The notes under the pieces: model-generated
The model's input: only the letters and a program-made list of their open reading frames with translations
Databases searched by the model: none
What the model was told of the DNA's origin: nothing
Program-made: the position numbers and the translations under genes
Origin: an uncultured Lachnospiraceae bacterium
Lineage (GTDB): Bacteria; Bacillota; Clostridia; Lachnospirales; Lachnospiraceae
Direction of reading: 5' to 3'
Length of the DNA: 33,741 nt
Assembly (NCBI GenBank): GCA_910589265.1
Contig: CAJUTQ010000011.1
Location: 1-33,741 of the forward strand
Shown here: positions 1 through 7,395 of the stretch, one piece after another
Layout: each line of letters starts with the position of its first letter
How positions within the stretch are numbered: position 1 is the first letter of the stretch

Positions 1-123
1 ATAAAAACATTGTATGTCTACATTTTTGACAATCTTGACGATTGGTCTTTGATGGAACAGGAAGGAATGAACAGCAGCGCTGCGGACAGGGCTGTCATTT
101 CAAAGGAAATTCATGTAGAGTAA
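1..123 (+). CDS. C-terminal end of an unidentified ORF (partial)
   Basis: The first frame is open from base 1 to a TAA at 121-123 and encodes 40 residues that read like a real protein tail (IKTLYVYIFDN... ending SKEIHVE). The start lies outside the window. I do not recognise the family. The following DNA is full of transposon remnants and a broken regulator, so it could be an accessory gene of an integrated element, but nothing in these residues proves it. Confidence 0.4.
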   Translation: MKTLYVYIFDNLDDWSLMEQEGMNSSAADRAVISKEIHVE

Positions 124-289
124 GTAGGCATAATTTTTTAATTTAAAAACATTTTTGAGGTATTTTTTTTATTATTTGTAAAGGAAATGGATTAACTCCT
201 TTTCGGAATAGTGTAGCCATTAAGAATGATCTTATAAAAATATATTGTAAATATCAAATAAATATTTATAATTTGGTTTGTCAAGTAAA

Positions 290-1393
290 GTGTGTAAATT
301 TTTTTGTTTTAATGATGGTCGGATAACCCGCCCACCCTTTCCATGAAAATGTCAGTTAAAAGGAAGTTCCTCTGCCTCATCATTATCTATCTCTGCTGCT
401 TTCAGGCTTACCGCATCGTACTCCTTCCCCAACTAGGCGGTAAATGCCTTGTAGCCTTTAGAGGGTATATTTTTGACAGAATTACGGCTCAGGTGTACGA
501 TGCACCTCTGGACAGCCACATCTTTAAAAATGGATTTTGCCCCTTCCTCCAGCCCTGATACGCTATCCATGCTGATAAAAAGAATGTCTTCCACCCACGG
601 TTTTAGATCTCGTCAAATATCTGCATCCAGTAATGTTTTCCCTCCGCTTCTTCGATACAGATGTCAAGGATATCTTTGGTTTCATTTATATCATACCCTA
701 AAACCATATATACTGCACAGCTTTTTGTTTCCATATCTTTTTGTATGTTGACATACAAGCAGTCCGCAAACAGGAGTGAATAAAATTTCTTAAGGGGACG
801 GTTCTGCCATTCGTTTGTTGTTTCTATTACCTGATCCGTGATATTGGAAATTGTTTCGCAGGATATTTCAAATCCATTGATATCCTCAATCGTATCTGCT
901 ATATCACGTTGGCTCATTCTCCTCGCATACATAGATAATACCTTGTCTTCAATTCCGCTGACATCCTTTGAACGCTTGGGTATCAGCTGGGATTCAAAAG
1001 AACCATCTCCGTTACGGGGAGAATCAATCTCGACTTCGCCCATTGTGGTCTTTAAACTTTTAAGGATATATCTTCTGAGGTTATTGGTTTCTTTGTAATC
1101 GTGAGCGTTTGGATCATTGCCAAGATGGCTGTTCATTTCTCCCCTGAGCATAGTTTCAAACATTGGTCCAAAGATATTCCTTAACATTCTGCATATTCTC
1201 AGCAGATGTGGGCTGGTACTGATCGATAGTTGCCTGTGTGATAGCTTTGTTGGCTTCGCTTCTTTTGTTTTTACGTGGTGCCATAAGTGCGTTACTCAGA
1301 ATCCTTTCGATTCCTTTCTTTTAATGTACCGCACTTTATATTACACTCCCTCGGATTTTATCTGTTGAATTTATAGGACACACAAAATGGTCT
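290..1393 (-). mobile_element. Decayed IS256-family insertion sequence
   Basis: A degraded IS256-type transposase fills most of this interval. The boundaries are estimates. The left edge is set at the AGTGTGTAAATT stretch near 290-300, and the right edge (read on the minus strand) at TTTGTGTGTCC near 1380-1390. These two share GTGTGT and could be worn inverted repeats. The right edge lies against a winged-helix gene whose reading frame is lost exactly there, consistent with insertion into that gene. I found no clear target duplication. Confidence 0.5.
345..1284 (-). pseudogene. IS256-family (mutator-type) transposase, frameshifted and truncated
   Basis: Reading on the minus strand, an ATG at 1284 opens MAPRKNKRSEANKAITQ, the usual start of this transposase family. 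The frame shifts near 1190-1200 into a 194-residue stretch with IFGPMFE, SMYARRMSQRDIADTI and the first catalytic-region motif LFADCLYV. A stop just after MQIFDEI (about 603) is followed, in another frame, by EDILFISMD, which contains the second catalytic Asp, and VQRCIVHL. Then comes an in-frame TAG. The C-terminal third with the catalytic Glu is missing. Full-length relatives are about 400 residues. At least two frameshifts, an internal stop and the C-terminal loss make it inactive. Confidence 0.85.
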
Positions 1394-1723
1394 TTAAGTA
1401 GGTGGTTTTTTGCTTTCCGGTTCTATTTTTTCCATAGGTTGTAAATTACGCTGACAAAGCTTGAATGGCAGCTATCGCTGTCTATGCTCCAAACGGATTC
1501 AAAAATCTGTGTCTGTGTGAATGGTACTGTATTCAAGGCGGGTAAGGCTTATTTCCTCCCCGTCTTGAAATACCCTGTATTGGCTCTGCCTTATTTCCAG
1601 TCTCGGAAAAGTCAATTCCAAAGCAGGGGCAGGGATAGTCTGCACGGCTTCAAGCGATTTACAGTCAACGATTGCCGATATGATTTTGTCAATCACCTTT
1701 TCTTCTTGTTCATTATATGTCAA
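1394..1723 (-). pseudogene. Winged-helix (OmpR/PhoB-like C-terminal domain) regulator, broken
   Basis: The minus strand encodes 74 residues beginning MTYNEQEEKVIDKII and running into RVFQDGEEISLTRLEYS, which resembles the start of an OmpR/PhoB-type winged-helix domain. The frame ends at about 1499, but another frame continues with VWSIDSDSCHSS and VIYNLWKKIEPESKKP, the second half of the same fold. The join lacks part of the recognition-helix region. The last strand expected after KKP is absent because the gene stops at the edge of the decayed IS256 element. Short wHTH proteins of this kind occur in conjugative elements, so this may be a relic of one. A frameshift, a small deletion and an IS-associated truncation make it non-functional. 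Confidence 0.6.
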
Positions 1724-1768
1724 TACTAATATTTTTCCTAAATTCGGTTATTATACTTTTTCATCTGT

Positions 1769-2332
1769 TTACAGATTTTTACGCAATTCAAATTCCTCTG
1801 CCAAATCCCCTTTATCAATCATTCTGTCCTTAAAATAATACTGGCTGTCTCTTTTATCAATCTGTCTGATTACGTTACAGAGATTACCTGCGGCAACTGA
1901 ATTATCGGGTATATCATGGATAACGACACTTCCCGCTCCGATGACGCTGTTTTTCCCTATCGTTACTCCTGGACATATTGTGACATTTGCCCCAATCCAA
2001 CAATTATCTTCAACTGTTACGGGTGCAGTATACATATATTCTCTCATATCAGGGCAGACAGGGTGTCCGACTGTCGCAACCGTTACGGCAGCACCAAACA
2101 TGAAGCTTTTTTCTATTGTGATGAGACCACCATCAATAAAGTTACAGTTAAAATTGATGTAAGAACCCTCCCCGATATAAATATGTGTTCCATAGTAGAA
2201 ATAAAAGAGCGGTTCTATTCAGACATTTTCAGATTCACCAAGCATTTCTTTCGGAATTTCTGCCCGTACAGCCGTATTTTCGGGGGAAGTATTCGTTAAA
2301 AGTTTGGCGGCTGTGTGCTCCTCCCGAATCCA
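1769..2332 (-). pseudogene. Maltose/galactoside O-acetyltransferase-like protein (left-handed beta-helix), internal stop
   Basis: The longest open part (minus strand, from 2101) is 110 residues with hexapeptide-repeat features: VGHPVCPDMREYMY, IGANVTICPGVTIGKNSVIGAGSVV, typical of the acetyl-CoA-dependent sugar O-acetyltransferase family (Maa/LacA). The same frame continues upstream through YGTHIYIGEGSYINFNCNF, a TGA at the position of a probable Trp (ENV-stop-IEPLFY), and the N-terminal helix region EEHTAAKLLTNT. Upstream of about 2332 it meets another stop and no start codon is left. I therefore read it as one gene with a nonsense mutation and a lost N-terminus. Internal initiation at 2101 would leave an incomplete helix. 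Confidence 0.75.
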
Positions 2333-2373
2333 CTCTGCTCCCTTCTAAGTAGAAATAAACTTTTCACTTCAGT

Positions 2374-2385
2374 ACAATATATTGT
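2374..2385. promoter_or_regulatory. Perfect 12-bp palindrome, possible operator
   Basis: ACAATATATTGT is its own reverse complement and lies just upstream of the putative promoter of the peptide operon. AT-rich palindromes of this size are typical of dimeric repressor or activator sites. No regulator gene is adjacent, so the partner is unknown and chance occurrence in AT-rich DNA remains possible. Confidence 0.3.
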
Positions 2386-2400
2386 GTTTTTATTATAGAA

Positions 2401-2429
2401 TTGTAGAAATATTAGATTAACTTTATAAT
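2401..2429 (+). promoter_or_regulatory. Putative sigma-A promoter of the peptide operon
   Basis: TTGTAG (2401-2406) and TATAAT (2424-2429) are separated by 17 bases. The -10 is consensus and the -35 matches in four of six positions. It lies about 50 bases upstream of the repeat-peptide start, with no other gene between. The region is AT-rich, which raises the chance of fortuitous matches. Confidence 0.5.
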
Positions 2430-2479
2430 GATAATGTATTAAAATGTAGACGGTTCATATTTTTTAGGGAAGGAGGGAT

Positions 2480-2689
2480 ATGATGACTGATATTTTTGCA
2501 TGTAGTATGTCTAAGAAAAGCAGTAGCCTTTTGAAAAAGGAAAATGATGCTGATATTTTTGCATGTAGCATGGCCAAGAAGAGCAGTAGCCTTTTGAAAA
2601 AGGAAAATGATGTTGATATTTTTGCATGTAGCAAGGATAAGAAAAGTAGCAGCGTTGTTATGACATCAAAGTCAGAGGGAGTCGCATAA
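2480..2689 (+). CDS. Tandem-repeat peptide, putative RiPP precursor
   Basis: This 69-residue protein is three tandem units. Units 1 and 2 are 21 residues each (DIFACSM, then S or A, KKSSSLLKKEND, then A or V). Unit 3 begins DIFACSKDKKSSS and then diverges to end in SKSEGVA. Only MMT precedes the first unit, so there is no ordinary leader. Each unit has one Cys, one Phe, a Ser triplet and Lys pairs. An excellent ribosome site (AAGGAGGG) precedes the ATGATG start. Position directly before a radical SAM/SPASM gene and an exporter gene is the typical place of a precursor peptide, and multi-core precursors are known among rSAM-modified peptides. I infer that DIFACS is the modified core and the Lys-rich part a spacer or recognition segment. 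It matches no precursor family I can name. The modification type (Cys thioether or Phe-centred crosslink) cannot be read from sequence. Confidence 0.7.
   Translation: MMTDIFACSMSKKSSSLLKKENDADIFACSMAKKSSSLLKKENDVDIFACSKDKKSSSVVMTSKSEGVA
2489..2650 (+). repeat. Three in-frame direct repeats of 63 bp (third partial)
   Basis: Unit 1 is 2489-2551 and unit 2 is 2552-2614; by eye they differ at five of 63 bases. Unit 3 starts at 2615 and keeps the first part of the unit before diverging. The period is a multiple of three, so copy number can change without breaking the reading frame. This is a coding repeat, not a CRISPR array. Confidence 0.9.
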
Positions 2690-2704
2690 AATGTTATTGC
2701 CAAT

Positions 2705-2737
2705 AAAGCCTATTCTGTATTATGCGGATTAGGCTTT
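2705..2737 (+). promoter_or_regulatory. Intercistronic hairpin between peptide and radical SAM genes
   Basis: AAAGCCTA (2705-2712) pairs perfectly with TAGGCTTT (2730-2737) over eight base pairs with a 17-base loop. No T-run follows, so it is not a full terminator. In RiPP operons such hairpins often lower expression of the enzymes relative to the abundant precursor, by partial termination or transcript stabilisation. That role is inferred. Confidence 0.5.
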
Positions 2738-2756
2738 AGTTATGAGGAGATAAAGT

Positions 2757-3926
2757 ATGAAGATAGTAACAGACGATTTTACTCGTCATTATAAAGTAAT
2801 AAATCAAAATGATGATATAGTTTTTTCAAGTGGTTCAGAAATTTTATTACCAAATATTCAAAGGTATTATGAATATGCGAGTGCAATAGACTCTTTAAGC
2901 GTGGTGTATTATAATTTAACGAAAAGATGTAATTTTAATTGTACCTATTGCTATTCCGTGCATGATAATTCAAAGGTTAGCATGGAAGATAATCAGGTGA
3001 TTTTAGGGAAATTAAAAGAATTAAATACGAAATCAATTACCCTTATAGGAGGAGAACCTTTTTGTCATCCAAATTTTCATAGTATTTTAGAATCTTGTAT
3101 TGCATGCAATTTCTTTGATACAATTTGCGTTGTTACCAATGGGTCGTTGATTGATAATTCTATGATGCATTTGTATTGTAATAACCGAGTTGTCATTCAA
3201 GTTAGTCTTGATGGCATAAATGAATATACAAATTCAAAAACGAGAGGAAAGAACCATTTCGATGTGGTGTATCATAATATAAAAAAACTTGTGCAAAATG
3301 GTGCTAATGTTGTTGTTATGAAAGTGCTTACTTATGACAATATAGAAGCTTCAAAAGAATTCTACTCATTTTATAAAAAACAAAATATAAATGTTGGATT
3401 TTTTATGGTGAAGCAAGTAGCAGATTCGGATAAACCAAATATTCAGCAATTGAAAGGATTACTTGACTTTATTTACAATGCCGAAAATGGTGATTTGAAT
3501 AAGACGTTCCAAATTGTCAATTTTGCAGACAATATGATGTTTCATAGTCTTGGATTTCCCATTATGCATTGCGGTGCAGGTATTAATGCTCTAAGTATTA
3601 TGCCTAATGGAGATGTTTATCCTTGTGTAAAGAAAGAGAAAGATGGAAATCCTATTACAAATCTTTTAATTGATATAGCTATCGATGCAATCAAAGGGAA
3701 TAGACAATATATTATAGCAAAAGATATGGTTGATAAAAAAGATATTTGTTCGGAATGTGATATTGCTTATTATTGCGGTGGTGGATGTAGAGCAGAAGAG
3801 AATGAATGTAAACAAATATGTTTATATAACTGTGAATACTTTCATTTTGCAAAAGAATATTTTCTCGAAAAAATGCTCAAAAAGTACTCAGATAATGCCA
3901 TGAAATATGATGACAAAGATAAATGA
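2757..3926 (+). CDS. Radical SAM/SPASM peptide-modifying enzyme
   Basis: A 389-residue protein. The SAM-cleaving 4Fe-4S motif CX3CX2C is at Cys58, 62 and 65 (KRCNFNCTYCYS). The glycine-rich SAM-binding motif LIGGEP is near residues 97-101. The C-terminal SPASM region is rich in Cys: 272, 290, 331, 334, 340, 344, 351, 355 and 359, including CSECDIAYYCGGGC, enough for auxiliary clusters. The first 50 residues could act as a peptide-binding region, but I do not see a clear PqqD/RRE fold. The start is supported by GAGGAGA eight bases upstream. The gene follows the repeat peptide and precedes an MFS exporter, so it most likely modifies that peptide. Anaerobic sulfatase-maturating enzymes share this architecture, but no sulfatase is present. 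Confidence 0.85.
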   Translation: MKIVTDDFTRHYKVINQNDDIVFSSGSEILLPNIQRYYEYASAIDSLSVVYYNLTKRCNFNCTYCYSVHDNSKVSMEDNQVILGKLKELNTKSITLIGGEPFCHPNFHSILESCIACNFFDTICVVTNGSLIDNSMMHLYCNNRVVIQVSLDGINEYTNSKTRGKNHFDVVYHNIKKLVQNGANVVVMKVLTYDNIEASKEFYSFYKKQNINVGFFMVKQVADSDKPNIQQLKGLLDFIYNAENGDLNKTFQIVNFADNMMFHSLGFPIMHCGAGINALSIMPNGDVYPCVKKEKDGNPITNLLIDIAIDAIKGNRQYIIAKDMVDKKDICSECDIAYYCGGGCRAEENECKQICLYNCEYFHFAKEYFLEKMLKKYSDNAMKYDDKDK

Positions 3927-3948
3927 TTTAGATGGACGGAGTAATGAC

Positions 3949-5148
3949 ATGAAGAAAAATAGAAATTTGCTAATTTCGGCTATAGCAATAAATAATATGG
4001 GAGATATAATTTTTGATTTATTCATTGTTTGGGGATTAAGTTCTGCTACAGGCCAGTTTATGAATGCAGTCTATGTAATTGGAACATCTGTAGCCTTTCG
4101 CGCTATTCTTTCATTTTTTGTGGGCTCCTTCGTTGATAAACATTCAAAGAAAAAAATGATGGTAATTTCACATATCTCATCTATTATTATCATTAGTTGT
4201 TTTGGTTTGCTTTGGGGATTGGTTAAACGATATGTTGCAATAGGTTTAGTTTTTGTTTTACTAAATGATATTAATAATGAGTTGTTCAGTAGAAGTTATA
4301 TTTCCATGACTTCTGATATATTTGATGAAAATCAGTATATTAAATTTCAAAGCCATTCAAATATCGTTATAAGAATTATCAGTGTTGGAGGAGCAGCGTT
4401 AGCAGGAACATTAATTGAACATGTTTCAGAACATACTGTATTTATTATTGATATTGTTACATATCTTGTTTCTTTATTGCTTATAACAAAAGTAAATTAT
4501 AAAGAGAAGGTAATGAGCAATACATTGTCAAGGGGAATAATAAAGACAATCACTTCCGATATAAAATATACACTCATGACTGTTTGGCATTCTTCCTATT
4601 TATTGGCGTTTATTGTTTTGATGTTTGTACTTAATCTTGCCTACGGTTATATACCGCAAATCTTGCCAGTATTCATAGCAAATATTACTGAATCAGCTAC
4701 GCTTCTAGGGGTTCTTAAGTCATCAATGACAATTGGGGAAATTGTTGGGTTGGCATTGGTGAGCAAACTGTCTCAATATGTAAGTGCAACATTTAAAGTA
4801 AGTATGTTGTTAAATGTATTTATTATTATGGCTATCTATTTCATAGAAAATCCATATTTATTAGTCGTTTGTTTTGTTTTGTATGGTTTCTCAGATTCAT
4901 TAACACAACCATTATTCGGATATACGGTTTCTAATTTAGATAATGCAAATAGAGGCAAGCTGCTAGGGGGGATTGATGCAATCATTATGTTTTCTCCGAG
5001 TATCGGTATATATGCAATTTCTGCGATATCAACTTATAAAGAGTTCCTTGGCGGAATCATTTTATCTGTGATCTTCGTGATTGGATTTTTGATAGTATCA
5101 TTTAATAAGAACATGCAACATATAGTATTGGATTCTAAAAAAATATAA
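3949..5148 (+). CDS. MFS transporter, probable peptide exporter
   Basis: With the start at 3949 (GGACGGAG ribosome site upstream) the protein has 399 residues and about 12 hydrophobic segments. A motif-A-like loop, GSFVDKHSKKKMM, lies after the second segment, as in the major facilitator superfamily (compare GxxxDRxGRRK). An in-frame ATG at 3907 would overlap the preceding gene by 20 bases and add a hydrophilic leader, so I prefer 3949. It lies between two radical SAM genes in a run of same-strand genes with short gaps. It probably exports the modified peptide or gives self-immunity. MFS proteins of this type also efflux drugs, so the substrate is inferred from context only. Confidence 0.75.
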   Translation: MKKNRNLLISAIAINNMGDIIFDLFIVWGLSSATGQFMNAVYVIGTSVAFRAILSFFVGSFVDKHSKKKMMVISHISSIIIISCFGLLWGLVKRYVAIGLVFVLLNDINNELFSRSYISMTSDIFDENQYIKFQSHSNIVIRIISVGGAALAGTLIEHVSEHTVFIIDIVTYLVSLLLITKVNYKEKVMSNTLSRGIIKTITSDIKYTLMTVWHSSYLLAFIVLMFVLNLAYGYIPQILPVFIANITESATLLGVLKSSMTIGEIVGLALVSKLSQYVSATFKVSMLLNVFIIMAIYFIENPYLLVVCFVLYGFSDSLTQPLFGYTVSNLDNANRGKLLGGIDAIIMFSPSIGIYAISAISTYKEFLGGIILSVIFVIGFLIVSFNKNMQHIVLDSKKI

Positions 5149-5176
5149 ACTTCTAGCTATAAAGGACGAGGTAACT

Positions 5177-5908
5177 ATGCAATATATGATGAATACTACA
5201 TTTTTGGGTGAGAATATATCCTATGACTTAATACATGGGGAATTTCATGTACAAGACGATAATAATATGGCTTTACCAGTCGAGAACTTTCAATCGCTTG
5301 TTGAACATGGCATTTCATTGAAAAAGAATAGTAATTTTATGTGTATTACTATTGCAACGACAGACGTATGCAATTTAAATTGTACATATTGTTTCGAAAA
5401 GCACGGTAGGAACTTTTTGAAAGAACAATGTATTCCGGCTATTAGCGAGCTGATTCGTGAGTACAAAAAGAATGAACCTATTCTTGCAAGAGTTGTAGTT
5501 ATATGGTTTGGGGGTGAACCACTTCTTAATTTGAAATTTATTTTAGAAGCTTCAAGTTGTATGAAGAATACATGCCAAGAGTTGCTGCTGGATTATAGCG
5601 GAAGAGTTATTACTAATGGTGTAGAGCTAAATAAAATCATTCCATATATTGAGGAATTATGCATAACCGATATACAAATTACTTTGGACGGAACGAAAGA
5701 ACTTCATGATTCTAGGCGTATCAGAGCTAATGGCGCAGGTAGTTTTGACACAATCATTTCTAATATTAAAAAGATAGAATCCAAAGTAGATTTGATTATT
5801 CGCATGAATGTAGATAAAAATAATATATCAGAATGTGTCAAATTATATGACTACATACTTCAATTAGCCTTTAATGATAGTGTAAATGTTTTTTTCAGCC
5901 GATGTTAG
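5177..5908 (+). CDS. Radical SAM/SPASM enzyme, N-terminal part (frameshifted)
   Basis: 243 residues with CX3CX2C at Cys65, 69 and 72 (VCNLNCTYCFEKH), FGGEPLL near 111-117, and the typical barrel segments ITNGVEL and ITLDGTKELHD. The ribosome site AGGACGAGG precedes the ATG. The frame ends at a TAG (5906-5908) in the middle of the barrel. The next ORF starts at 5902 in another frame and carries the rest of the enzyme. The switch falls at a run of seven T (5889-5895); eight T would give one continuous protein through VFFQPMLVENYG. The split is therefore a one-base frameshift: a real mutation, a phase-variable site, or a sequencing error. Confidence 0.75.
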   Translation: MQYMMNTTFLGENISYDLIHGEFHVQDDNNMALPVENFQSLVEHGISLKKNSNFMCITIATTDVCNLNCTYCFEKHGRNFLKEQCIPAISELIREYKKNEPILARVVVIWFGGEPLLNLKFILEASSCMKNTCQELLLDYSGRVITNGVELNKIIPYIEELCITDIQITLDGTKELHDSRRIRANGAGSFDTIISNIKKIESKVDLIIRMNVDKNNISECVKLYDYILQLAFNDSVNVFFSRC

Positions 5909-6975
5909 TGGAAAACTACGGAGGAGAATCGACTTGCTATGAGGGAATGATATTAGCTGATGAAGAGTTGAATGAGGAATACTTAGATTTATTAGAATAT
6001 ACAAATTCATTAGAAAAACCAAATTACATTGGGGCGTTTTGCAATGTAGATTTTTCGGGGAGCATAGTTATTCGTCCAGATGGTTCCCTTTGTAAGTGTT
6101 GGGCAGAAGTTGTTGAAACTTCGGATGCAGGTATTTCTATTAATAGCGAAACAAACAATGTATTACATTTTATAAAACAAGTTAAACATTCAATAGAAAG
6201 ATTATCATGTGAGAATTGTATTATATATCCAACTTGTGCTGGTGGTTGCAAATATAAAAATTATACCATTTCAGAATGTAACGCTAGGCGTAGAATGGTT
6301 TTATCTACTATTTGCAGACTTTATTTTAAAGAAAAGATAAAGAGTGATACATTTTATAAAATATTAAATAACGAAATGCTATGGTTAAGGAGTATTGGTT
6401 GTAAAGTTCAATATAGAAATAAGGGTATTGAAATAAGTCGTATCGATTTGCCTACAACAGATTTTAATTTTTATATAGGTGCAGATGGTGATAAAAAGTG
6501 TATAAGACTTTCTCAAAAAATGAAGGATTTTACATTGTATGATCATTGTCTTGTTGCACAAGGATATAAAAGAGATTCAGACTATGATATAAATTATTTT
6601 TACTCAAACAGTGAAAAAAATGTCGTTGATGATACATATGTATTCGAAGAAAATACTCTTGATATTTGGGTAAATGATGGGTTTGTCAGAAAAAATAACA
6701 GATATACAAAATATTATACTATAAGATATGGCAGGGATATAGTTGGTAAGTTTTCTGTTGTGATAACGGATATTGTAGGTATATATGATTTTGCAATTTA
6801 CGAAAATAATCAAGGATTTGGTCATGGAACAAAGGTCTTGCGTTCTTTGATGACACGAACAGGAAAGGATCTATTTATTCAGACATGGAGTGATAATTAT
6901 GTCGCACAGCGTTGTTATGAAAAAGCAGGGTTTATAAAATATGAATTAGTATATAGATATATACGAAACGAGTGA
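5902..6975 (+). CDS. SPASM domain plus GNAT acetyltransferase, C-terminal part of the split radical SAM enzyme
   Basis: Residues 1-130 continue the radical SAM protein. SPASM cysteines are at 47, 64, 66, 103, 106, 112, 116 and 126 (AFCNVDFSG, CKCW, CENCIIYPTCAGGC, SEC). Residues of about 190-357 look like a GNAT acetyltransferase: the acetyl-CoA loop QGFGHGTKVL fits the Q/RxxGxG/A motif, and the end, NYVAQRCYEKAGF, is the usual GNAT helix and strand. The joined gene would encode about 600 residues, so one chain could both modify and acylate the peptide. Alone this ORF lacks the CX3CX2C cluster and has no clear ribosome site of its own. It needs frameshifting, or it is inactive as a radical SAM enzyme while the GNAT part might still fold. 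Confidence 0.7.
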   Translation: MLVENYGGESTCYEGMILADEELNEEYLDLLEYTNSLEKPNYIGAFCNVDFSGSIVIRPDGSLCKCWAEVVETSDAGISINSETNNVLHFIKQVKHSIERLSCENCIIYPTCAGGCKYKNYTISECNARRRMVLSTICRLYFKEKIKSDTFYKILNNEMLWLRSIGCKVQYRNKGIEISRIDLPTTDFNFYIGADGDKKCIRLSQKMKDFTLYDHCLVAQGYKRDSDYDINYFYSNSEKNVVDDTYVFEENTLDIWVNDGFVRKNNRYTKYYTIRYGRDIVGKFSVVITDIVGIYDFAIYENNQGFGHGTKVLRSLMTRTGKDLFIQTWSDNYVAQRCYEKAGFIKYELVYRYIRNE

Positions 6976-7191
6976 GCTTTAGTAGAATGGAAGATGTTGT
7001 AAAGAAGTAAAGCATGGATAGGGGACGAACAAAAAAGGAGGAACCGGAAGATGGGAGCAGAAGAGCAAGTTCAAAGGACTGTATAAGCTGCCATTCTGGT
7101 AGTGTAAAATAGCTTGTGACTTTGGAAAAAAATACCTCTTTTTTGGTAAGAATTAAGATATGACCATTCTTATCGAAAAGGAGGATTTCTT
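6976..7191 (+). other. Intergenic stretch with probable left end of an IS256 element
   Basis: No gene is convincing here. A strong ribosome-site-like AAAAAAGGAGGAA precedes an ATG at about 7051 that encodes only about ten residues before a stop, possibly the relic of a lost gene. From about 7100 the sequence leads into the transposase fragment and probably contains the left end of that IS256 element. Confidence 0.35.
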
Positions 7192-7377
7192 ATTCCAGTA
7201 ACAAAACAACAAATACGACAGATTATTACAGATAACAACCTAAACAGCGTGGCCGATGTCTATAGCCTGCTAAGGGACAGCTTCAAAGATATCCTTCAGG
7301 AGCTTATGGAAGGAGAACTGGATGCTTCCCTTGGTTATGAAAAGAACCAGAAGGGTGGACTAAAGTCAAGTAAGTAG
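7192..7377 (+). pseudogene. IS256-family transposase, N-terminal fragment interrupted by an IS3-family element
   Basis: The frame reads IPVTKQQIRQIITDNNL, then VADVYSLLRDSFKDILQELM, then DASLGYEKNQKG, the standard N-terminus of IS256-family transposases. Homology ends near 7358 at the edge of an inserted IS3-family element, and a stop follows at 7375-7377. A start is not obvious: an ATT or a nearby TTG lies behind GGAGG. It differs in sequence from the decayed IS256 copy near base 1000. I found no matching downstream part on the far side of the IS3 element, so the rest is deleted. Confidence 0.75.
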
Positions 7378-7395
7378 ACACAAAAAAGTATAAAA

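Noticed and set aside
343..751. Two short plus-strand ORFs at the left end
   Set aside because: They are antisense to the IS256 transposase remnant.
2489..2650. Short regularly spaced repeats, possibly a CRISPR array
   Set aside because: The units are contiguous 63-bp coding repeats without variable spacers of regular size.
2464..2703. Minus-strand ORF of 79 residues with repeated LLLFLxxLHAKIS units
   Set aside because: It is the antisense shadow of the tandem-repeat peptide; its repeats follow from the coding-strand repeats, and the plus strand has the ribosome site and operon context.
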